From positions 1 to 7,247 of the forward strand of contig CAMIXP010000065.1 in assembly GCA_946402785.1 (NCBI GenBank): a DNA stretch of 7,247 nt, read 5' to 3'. This document shows, in pieces, positions 1 to 5,267 of this stretch. This DNA is from an uncultured Caryophanales bacterium. Lineage in GTDB: Bacteria > Bacillota_I > Bacilli_A > RF39 > UBA660. Position numbers and translations under genes: made by a program. The notes beneath the pieces are model-generated. The model saw only the letters and a list, made by a program, of their open reading frames with translations. It was not told where the DNA came from and ran no database searches. Every line of letters begins with the position of its first letter. Position 1 is the stretch's first letter.

Positions 1-1973
1 GCAGTAATAGCAGAACTTATTTCAGCCATATAATCTTGTGTAATATTACCAATGTATTCTTGATCAATATTGATCTGAAAAGCACTTGCTAACATATCGG
101 TATCGACAGAAATCAATTCTTGAAAATCAAGTCCAGAATCATCAGAATCATCATCAAAACGTTTTCCACTAAATACGTTGATATCTTTATTCATGATCTG
201 TTTCTTAACAATCTCTTTTTCAGCTCCTGCATCCATCATATAATTTGTAAGCTTTTCGGTATAGCCAACACCAGACATCAATGATGACATACCACCAGAA
301 TTATTCATAGTTAAAATACCAACAATCTTTAATGGAATCGCATCACGATATAACAAATCCATATAATCTTTATCATTCGACATATCTTCATAGATATTAT
401 ATTTTTCATTATAACGATATAGATCCGCTGGATGAATCACTCTTAAATCAAGATTCATTAATTCTTCATACGTATAAGAAAGTTCATCATCCGTTGTTTC
501 CAACTTTTCTCCACTCATAATCTTAGAAATCATATCATTTAAATGACTACTATCTTTTAATCCTAAAGAGTAAAGCAATAAATCAGAAACATGTTTTTCA
601 TCTGGTAATACAATAACAATCTCATCATAGTTTTTAGGATAATCTCCAACAATAACTTTATAGTTTTCTTTCATCGATTTTTCATCATCAGAAATCTCTT
701 GGAAAACTCCCATAGACATACTTGCATTCACAGAAGAACCAGAAATTCCTCCCGTTAACGTATTCATCATAGAACTTGGATTAACACGAGTTAATTTATC
801 ATTAATATCAACAGTATAAATATGAGGAATAACACTATAACTATAACGAATATGAGTTGTTAGACGGTCTACTTCATCTTGATTATCTTCGATATGTTTC
901 TTAAAAGACTTCATATCATTCTTACCAATAGAAGCAAACATCTTCTCAATATTCTTTGTCTCTGTAACAACACCCTTCTTTTGTTTTTTTTCTTCTTTTT
1001 CTTCGGAAACAGTTGATAGCAATAACCCAACTGCATCTGCTGTTTCAGATTCAATCGTTAAAGGATAAGAAGTAAGAGTATCTTCTTGTACTTTATCAAT
1101 ATATTTTTGGAATCCATTGGATAAAGATAAAATTAAAGCAATACCAATAATTCCAATACTACCTGCAAAAGAGGTTAAAACAGTTCTTCCTAGTTTTGTC
1201 ATTAAGTTATTTAAACTTAAACCAAAAGCAGTTATCAAAGACATAGAAGATTTCCCTAAGTTTTTATAAACAGCAACTGGTGTCTTTTTCGTAATCTTAA
1301 ATGGATTCGAATCATCCGTTACTTTTCCATCTTTTAATTTAACAATACGAGTAGAATAATTTTCTGCAAGTTCTGGGTTATGAGTAACCATAATAACAAG
1401 TCTATCTTTCGCAATCTTACGAAGAAGTTCCATAACTTGCAAACTAGTAGCAGAATCCAAAGCACCTGTAGGTTCATCCGCAAGTAAAATATCTGGATTA
1501 TTAACAAGAGCTCTCGCAACCGCAACTCTCTGCATTTGTCCACCACTCATTTGATTAGGTCTCTTATGAGCTTGTTCTTTTAATCCAACCTCATCTAAAG
1601 CATCTAAGGCTCTTCTACGTCTTTCTTTTTTGGAAATACCACTAATCGTAAGTGCTAATTCAACATTCGAAAGAATAGATTGATGAGGAATTAAATTGTA
1701 ACTTTGAAATACAAAACCAATTGTGTGGTTACGATAACTATCCCAGTCTTTACTACGATATTGTTTGGTAGAAACACTATTGATAATTAAGTCTCCATCA
1801 TCATAGCGATCTAATCCACCAATAATATTCAATAACGTTGTTTTTCCAGAACCACTTGGTCCTAAAATAGATACGAATTCACAATCTCTAAAGTTTAAAC
1901 TTACCTTGTCTAAAGCAACTTGTTTCAAATTACCAGTAAAGTAAGTCTTACTAATATTTTTAATTTCAAGCAT
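1..1973 (-). CDS. ABC transporter, fused ATP-binding and MacB/FtsX-type permease (C-terminus outside window)
   Basis: An open frame of 657 codons starts at ATG 1971-1973 and runs off the window edge without a stop. Residues 1-215 are a LolD/MacB-class ATPase: Walker A GPSGSGKT (38-45), Q-loop Q90, signature MSGGQ (142-146, Met in place of the usual Leu), Walker B ILLADEP (162-168, catalytic E167) and H-loop H198. A linker leads to one hydrophobic segment at about 262-286, followed by a large polar region (about 290-657) with a Lys/Glu-rich patch near 323-333. This matches a MacB-like permease, in which the first membrane helix precedes a long extracellular domain. The remaining helices should lie beyond the window. 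The start is supported by GGATGTGAT three bases upstream. The family moves peptides, lipoproteins or drugs, or works with antimicrobial-peptide resistance systems. The substrate is not readable here. The gene follows the WYL regulator but has its own candidate promoter. The class is certain and the substrate unknown. Confidence 0.93.
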   Translation of the reverse strand, partial: MLEIKNISKTYFTGNLKQVALDKVSLNFRDCEFVSILGPSGSGKTTLLNIIGGLDRYDDGDLIINSVSTKQYRSKDWDSYRNHTIGFVFQSYNLIPHQSILSNVELALTISGISKKERRRRALDALDEVGLKEQAHKRPNQMSGGQMQRVAVARALVNNPDILLADEPTGALDSATSLQVMELLRKIAKDRLVIMVTHNPELAENYSTRIVKLKDGKVTDDSNPFKITKKTPVAVYKNLGKSSMSLITAFGLSLNNLMTKLGRTVLTSFAGSIGIIGIALILSLSNGFQKYIDKVQEDTLTSYPLTIESETADAVGLLLSTVSEEKEEKKQKKGVVTETKNIEKMFASIGKNDMKSFKKHIEDNQDEVDRLTTHIRYSYSVIPHIYTVDINDKLTRVNPSSMMNTLTGGISGSSVNASMSMGVFQEISDDEKSMKENYKVIVGDYPKNYDEIVIVLPDEKHVSDLLLYSLGLKDSSHLNDMISKIMSGEKLETTDDELSYTYEELMNLDLRVIHPADLYRYNEKYNIYEDMSNDKDYMDLLYRDAIPLKIVGILTMNNSGGMSSLMSGVGYTEKLTNYMMDAGAEKEIVKKQIMNKDINVFSGKRFDDDSDDSGLDFQELISVDTDMLASAFQINIDQEYIGNITQDYMAEISSAIT

Positions 1974-2002
1974 AATATCACATCCGTTTTTCACATACTA
2001 AC

Positions 2003-2011
2003 ATTATATCA
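2003..2011 (-). promoter_or_regulatory. Extended -10 promoter for the ABC transporter gene
   Basis: On the minus strand this reads TGATATAAT, a perfect consensus -10 with the TGn extension. No good -35 lies at 16-18 bases (the best is GTGATT). A TTGTCA sits only 10 bases upstream, too close to pair with it. The predicted transcript would begin near 1996 and give a leader of about 23 bases carrying the GGATGTGAT ribosome binding site. The site lies just after the terminator of the WYL gene. Confidence 0.6.
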
Positions 2012-2044
2012 TTTTATATGACAAGAATCACTCTTTTTCTTATG

Positions 2045-2068
2045 AAAAAAGAAGATATTTCTTCTTTT
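2045..2068 (-). terminator. Factor-independent terminator after the WYL regulator
   Basis: Nine-base arms (AAAAGAAGA at 2047-2055 and its complement at 2060-2068) enclose a four-base loop. On the minus strand the 3' arm ends in a run of six T residues. It lies 17 bases past the stop of the regulator gene. The stem is AT-rich and so relatively weak, but its place and T tract are right. Confidence 0.7.
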
Positions 2069-2084
2069 ATATCATTCGCAAATT

Positions 2085-2660
2085 TTAAAATTTTTCATCG
2101 AGTAATGTAATCTCTCGAATTCGATTTAATTCAAAGTGTCTTAAGTCTTTTCGAAGTTCACAATAAGCCGCACATCCCCAACCTGATTGGTAATAAAACA
2201 TATCAAAAGGATGAATGACACGATCAATATCACCATGAACATAAGAGTAATAAGTAATCTTTACTTTTCGATGTTCTTTAATAGCCTTCGTAAGCAGATT
2301 GAAATAACTTTTAACGTCATCTTTTACTTCCACTACTTCATCAGAACAAACTCCTAAGATTTTATGAGATAAATCATCTAACTGTTCTTGGTTTTCTTTC
2401 GGTACTTTTAATTGTTTTAAAAATAAATAATCTTCTTCTCGAAAATGAAGAGGAGGAATTCGTACTCCTTGATTTAATACATATCCACCATAAGGTCCTT
2501 TAATCGTATCCACATAAATACCTGCTTTTTCTAAGTCTTCTTTATATACACGAACCATACGTTCACTAACTTCTAATTTCTCCGCAAGTTCTTTGATACT
2601 ATACTTACGTCCATTTTCTAAATACTGAAGCATTAATAATACATTCGATACTTTCGACAT
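2085..2660 (-). CDS. Short HTH-WYL domain transcriptional regulator
   Basis: This 191-residue protein has an N-terminal winged helix-turn-helix (about 5-62). The HTH core runs over SIKELAEKLEVSERMVRVYK, and a Gly-rich wing (KGPYGGYVL) follows. A linker of about 65-115 leads to a C-terminal WYL-like domain (about 120-191), recognised by ITYYSY (135-140), IHPFDMFYYQSGW (149-161) and the closing CELRKDLRHFELNRI. WYL proteins are DNA-binding regulators whose WYL domain senses a ligand, often nucleic acid or a nucleotide. At 191 residues it is much shorter than the usual 300 or so, and the WCX extension is absent. The eponymous W-Y-L triplet reads W-G-C here (161-163). The start is fixed by AGGTGAT three bases upstream. 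It could control itself, the 470-residue gene upstream or the ABC transporter downstream; the sequence does not decide which. Confidence 0.88.
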   Translation of the reverse strand: MSKVSNVLLMLQYLENGRKYSIKELAEKLEVSERMVRVYKEDLEKAGIYVDTIKGPYGGYVLNQGVRIPPLHFREEDYLFLKQLKVPKENQEQLDDLSHKILGVCSDEVVEVKDDVKSYFNLLTKAIKEHRKVKITYYSYVHGDIDRVIHPFDMFYYQSGWGCAAYCELRKDLRHFELNRIREITLLDEKF

Positions 2661-2680
2661 AAGATCACCTTCGTCTTTTT

Positions 2681-2686
2681 ATTATA
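2681..2686 (-). promoter_or_regulatory. Candidate -10 element for the WYL regulator
   Basis: The minus strand reads TATAAT, a perfect -10 hexamer, about 20 bases before the ATG. The start of transcription would fall near 2674, leaving a leader of about 14 bases that is mostly the AGGTGAT binding site. No convincing -35 exists: at 17 bases the hexamer is TAGGAA, inside the preceding terminator stem. Promoter and terminator are therefore interlocked. Confidence 0.45.
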
Positions 2687-2687
2687 C

Positions 2688-2713
2688 AAAAAGATAGGAA
2701 ATATTCCTATCTT
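2688..2713 (-). terminator. Terminator overlapping the stop of the 470-residue gene
   Basis: There are perfect ten-base arms (AAGATAGGAA at 2691-2700 and its complement at 2704-2713) with a three-base loop. On the minus strand a short T run follows. The stem overlaps the TAA stop at 2712-2714, so the last codon is part of the hairpin. Confidence 0.8.
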
Positions 2714-4124
2714 ATTTTTCTTTTTTAGAAAGATATTCTTGAATTCTTTTAGCTGCATCCACTTGTTCTTGGAAAGAAGAAGACTGAAAGAATTCCAATA
2801 AATCATCTCGTAATTCATAAGGAATTGGAAATGACTTTTGATCATGAAAAGACTCTCGAATCATTTGAATGGTTTGAACAAATAACTCATGAATATCTGG
2901 AGTAATCATACCTCTTTCTAAATCATAACGAGTACGACTCGCAACTTCATCCATGGCAGCCCAACCATTATAAGCACCAACAGCATCCAATATTTTCTCA
3001 TGCCCTACTGCTTGTACAACTTGATCAGGATATTGATAAAAAGAATCCGTAAATAATTGTTTATATTCAGGAAGACAGTCTTTTAGAAAACGACAAAATT
3101 CAGATTCAAAATCATCTCTTTCTTGATTAGAAGAATCCAAAAAGTCAGAAAAATGTCCACCCTTTCCAAATAAGTTTCCATGATTTTGAGCATAATCCAA
3201 ATGATTTACTTCACAGAATTTTTTCATACCATCTATCATAATAGAATCTAATTCTGGATCATATTCATAGAATCTTCCACCTGGTCGATAAGGCATAACT
3301 CCCTCATCCGTTAAAATCATATTAATCGCAGTAGCTTCTTCTCCACGATAAAGAATAACTCTTCGATCTTGTAACTGTTCTGCAATACGAGCATTCCGAA
3401 TAATCTTAGGATAATTAGCTTCATTAATTAAAACAATCGCATCTTTTGAAATAGGTAACTCTTCATGCGTAATATCTAAATAGGCATCTTTATAATCAGC
3501 AGAATAACCATATCCAGATTCACAAAAGGCATCCGGTGTATCAATAACAGTAAATAATCGATTACTTTCTACTTGATTATATTCTCCTGTATAAGCAAGA
3601 GGTGTATTAATGGTAAAATGCTTCGTAGAACGGAAACGAACAGGTTCATAAACTCTTCCATAAAAAGGTCCTAATTTACTTGCCTCTTCATTTAAATCTT
3701 TATTTCTCACAGGAACTTCAAACGTAAACTCAGGAGTATAATGATCTCCTTTTAAACGCTTCTTAGCTTCTGCCATACGCAAGCAATAACACAAATTAGA
3801 TCTCGCAAGCGTACGATAGGTATCTTTGGAATTGACTCTCCATTTCCATTGATAAGGGAATAAATTATCTTCTCGAATCAAACGAAAATTAGAAAAGAAT
3901 CCATCTTGTTTAACTTGTTCAGATAACACTTTTAAATTATCTTTATATTTTTGAATTGTTGCAGGATCATTGGTATCTAAAACATCCATAAAAACGACAT
4001 GTTCTGGTGCAACATCCTCTTTTTCTATAGAAACAACGGCATCTTCCATATGATTTTGTTGAATCATACCTTCCATAGGACGACGGTTCAAAATTCCATT
4101 TTTTAATATACGGTATACGTTCAT
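2712..4124 (-). CDS. Conserved-looking soluble protein of unknown function, 470 residues
   Basis: I do not recognise this protein. It has no signal peptide, no membrane segment and no evident repeats, and is charged throughout, so it is probably cytoplasmic. Visible landmarks are FPYQWKWRVN (89-98), a CYC (112-114) leading into a basic helix, FRSTKHFTINTPL (164-176), a Tyr- and Asp-rich stretch GYGYSADYKDAYLDITHEE (204-222), VILYRGEEATAINMIL (256-271), a His/Gly-rich stretch HGNLFGKGGHFSDFLD (315-330), and a helical charged C-terminus (about 405-470). The conserved look of the aromatic, His and Asp clusters suggests an enzyme or ligand-binding fold, but no catalytic motif can be named. The start is supported by AGGTGAT five bases upstream of ATG. 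It sits between lepB and a WYL regulator, with its own candidate promoter and terminator. The coding call is strong; no function is assigned. Confidence 0.9.
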   Translation of the reverse strand: MNVYRILKNGILNRRPMEGMIQQNHMEDAVVSIEKEDVAPEHVVFMDVLDTNDPATIQKYKDNLKVLSEQVKQDGFFSNFRLIREDNLFPYQWKWRVNSKDTYRTLARSNLCYCLRMAEAKKRLKGDHYTPEFTFEVPVRNKDLNEEASKLGPFYGRVYEPVRFRSTKHFTINTPLAYTGEYNQVESNRLFTVIDTPDAFCESGYGYSADYKDAYLDITHEELPISKDAIVLINEANYPKIIRNARIAEQLQDRRVILYRGEEATAINMILTDEGVMPYRPGGRFYEYDPELDSIMIDGMKKFCEVNHLDYAQNHGNLFGKGGHFSDFLDSSNQERDDFESEFCRFLKDCLPEYKQLFTDSFYQYPDQVVQAVGHEKILDAVGAYNGWAAMDEVASRTRYDLERGMITPDIHELFVQTIQMIRESFHDQKSFPIPYELRDDLLEFFQSSSFQEQVDAAKRIQEYLSKKEK

Positions 4125-4148
4125 ACCCTATCACCTATCTTCACAATA

Positions 4149-4158
4149 ATGATATCAT
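4149..4158 (-). promoter_or_regulatory. Extended -10 / palindrome upstream of the 470-residue gene
   Basis: On the minus strand the site contains TGATATCAT, an extended -10 one base from consensus, and the whole ATGATATCAT is a perfect ten-base palindrome. The start of transcription would be near 4142, giving a leader of about 18 bases. The -35 position falls in the T tract of the lepB terminator and has no good match. The site shares ATGATAT with the ABC transporter promoter at 2003-2011. The palindrome could also be an operator, but that is inference only. Confidence 0.5.
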
Positions 4159-4171
4159 ATTTTAGACAAAC

Positions 4172-4196
4172 AAAAAAGATAGAAAATCTATCTTTT
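4172..4196 (-). terminator. Terminator overlapping the lepB stop codon
   Basis: Ten-base arms (AAAAGATAGA at 4174-4183 and its complement at 4187-4196) have a three-base loop. On the minus strand six T residues end the structure. The stem overlaps the TAA stop at 4195-4197. Its core AAGATAG is shared with the terminator at 2688-2713. Confidence 0.8.
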
Positions 4197-4719
4197 ATTT
4201 TTTATTACCAAATCTTCCAAATGGGAATAGAACAAGTTTCGTTCTACCCAATATTTCTTTCTTCGAAAAAGGTCCAAAGAAACGACTATCCATAGAATTC
4301 TCTCGGTTATCTCCTAACACAAAATACTCATCTGCTGGAACAGTAACTTGAAAACTCTCTGTATTTCCATTTCCATAAATATCTTTTACTTTTTTACCAT
4401 CTACATACAATTGATTTTCTTGGTATTCAATGGTCTCTCCTGGAAGTCCAATGACTCTTTTAATAAGCATTTCTTTTCCATTATCAATCACAACAATATC
4501 GAAACGTTTTAAACCATCATGACGATATCCCACAACATCTAAGATCATAATATCTCCGTCATGAAGAGTACTCATCATACTTTCTCCACTGACATAAACA
4601 GGAGAATAATAATATTTCTTAAATAATAGAATGAGAATTAATAAGAAAAGATAAGGTCCATATTCTTTAACAATACGGATAAATTGATTTTCCTTTTTCT
4701 CTTTTTTTTCTTCTTCCAT
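4195..4719 (-). CDS. lepB: Type I signal peptidase
   Basis: Signal peptidase I cleaves signal peptides from exported proteins at the outer face of the membrane. This 174-residue protein shows the full bacterial Gram-positive layout. A short charged cytoplasmic tail (1-18) precedes one membrane segment (about 19-34). Box B has the nucleophile at S47 in SGESMMSTL, box D has the general base at K87 in IKRVIGLPGE, and box E is GDNRENSMDSR (136-146). The length matches small Sip-type enzymes. The usual Pro in SMxPTL is Ser here (S50). The start is supported by AGGTGAT three bases upstream. The gene follows rplS with only a terminator between and no room for a standard promoter, so expression probably comes from read-through of the rplS transcript. 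The repeat protein just upstream of rplS, if exported by Sec, would be a plausible client. Confidence 0.97.
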   Translation of the reverse strand: MEEEKKEKKENQFIRIVKEYGPYLFLLILILLFKKYYYSPVYVSGESMMSTLHDGDIMILDVVGYRHDGLKRFDIVVIDNGKEMLIKRVIGLPGETIEYQENQLYVDGKKVKDIYGNGNTESFQVTVPADEYFVLGDNRENSMDSRFFGPFSKKEILGRTKLVLFPFGRFGNKK

Positions 4720-4735
4720 AGTATCACCTGATAAT

Positions 4736-4761
4736 AAAAAAATAAGGCATTGGCCTTATTT
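4736..4761 (-). terminator. Terminator between rplS and lepB
   Basis: Nine-base arms (AAATAAGGC at 4740-4748 and its complement at 4753-4761) enclose a four-base loop. On the minus strand the 3' arm runs into a stretch of seven T residues. It begins directly after the rplS TAG and ends six bases before the lepB AGGTGAT site. It probably trims lepB expression relative to the highly expressed ribosomal gene. Confidence 0.85.
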
Positions 4762-5106
4762 CTATTTTTGTCCTCTTTCTTTAATACGGTATCCGCCAAC
4801 CATACCCTTAAGGAATGTAAGTTTAGCACGTCTAACTTTACCTCTACGTACAACGGTAATAGCAGCAACCTTTGGTGAATGAATTGGGAAAGTTCTCTCA
4901 ACTCCAACACCACTAGACATCTTACGTACAGTGAATGTTTCACTAACGCTTCCACCACGACGAGCAACTACAACACCTTCGAATGTTTGGATACGTTCTC
5001 TGTTACCTTCAATGATCTTAACATCTACTTTAACAGTATCTCCAACACGAAACTCAGGAACGTTTGACTTAATTTGTTTTTCATTGATTTTGTCTATAAT
5101 ATTCAT
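4762..5106 (-). CDS. rplS: 50S ribosomal protein L19
   Basis: L19 sits at the 30S-50S interface of the ribosome. The 114-residue product has the normal bacterial length and family features: FRVGDTVKVDVKIIEGNRER (19-38), IQTFEGVVVARRGG (39-52), the Ser/Gly-rich ETFTVRKMSSGVGVERTFP and the basic tail RRGKVRRAKLTFLKG. The start ATG has an AGGAG-type site eight bases upstream, unlike the AGGTGAT sites of the next three genes. In many Firmicutes rplS closes the rpsP-rimM-trmD operon. Here the gene upstream is the repeat protein with its own terminator, so rplS stands as a separate unit with its own promoter and leader. Confidence 0.99.
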   Translation of the reverse strand: MNIIDKINEKQIKSNVPEFRVGDTVKVDVKIIEGNRERIQTFEGVVVARRGGSVSETFTVRKMSSGVGVERTFPIHSPKVAAITVVRRGKVRRAKLTFLKGMVGGYRIKERGQK

Positions 5107-5179
5107 ATTAAAAGCTCCTCTCTAAATTATTTTTTCAAATGATCATAATCTTAAGAACAGCGGATCATTCCACTAGACG
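5107..5179 (-). promoter_or_regulatory. Structured rplS leader, candidate L19-type autoregulatory RNA
   Basis: The predicted 5' untranslated region is about 73 bases. It can form hairpin 1, AGTGGA / ATGA loop / TCCGCT (5159-5174 on the plus axis, six pairs including one G-U). The loop and flanks of that hairpin also form a seven-base perfect inverted repeat with a downstream segment (AATGATC with GATCATT, 5163-5169 and 5138-5144). The two pairings are mutually exclusive, or could coexist partly as a pseudoknot between the loop and the downstream arm. Such switching fits ribosomal protein leaders. L19 leaders are a known class in low-GC Gram-positives, but I cannot test the match to that family here. 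Confidence 0.5.
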
Positions 5180-5185
5180 AAATTA

Positions 5186-5214
5186 ATAATAACATATTTC
5201 CTTCAAAAACACAA
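5186..5214 (-). promoter_or_regulatory. Promoter of rplS
   Basis: On the minus strand there is TTGTGT (5209-5214), an exact 17-base spacer and TATTAT (5186-5191) preceded by TGT, which makes an extended -10. Transcription would start near 5179. It lies downstream of the terminator of the repeat protein gene, so rplS is independently transcribed. Confidence 0.7.
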
Positions 5215-5226
5215 GAAAAATATGAG

Positions 5227-5262
5227 AAATAAAAAGAATTAATGACATTCATTAATTCTTTT
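5227..5262 (-). terminator. Terminator of the repeat protein gene
   Basis: Perfect fourteen-base arms (AAAAGAATTAATGA at 5232-5245 and its complement at 5249-5262) have a three-base loop. On the minus strand a T-rich tract follows. The hairpin starts five bases after the TAG stop at 5268-5270. Confidence 0.85.
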
Positions 5263-5267
5263 ATTAC

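Noticed and set aside
1334..1546. Minus-strand frame of 70 codons inside the ABC ATPase
   Set aside because: It overlaps the Walker B and signature region of a certain gene in another frame, and its product is Leu-rich without a family match.
2712..4124. Calling the 470-residue protein an ADP-ribosyltransferase of DarT/KptA type
   Set aside because: Only a loose R-x-T-x-H-F resemblance exists; the remaining NAD-binding and catalytic motifs cannot be placed, so no function was assigned.
4638..4967. Minus-strand frame of 109 codons overlapping rplS and lepB
   Set aside because: It is out of frame with two certain genes and encodes a low-complexity Leu/Val/Lys-rich product.
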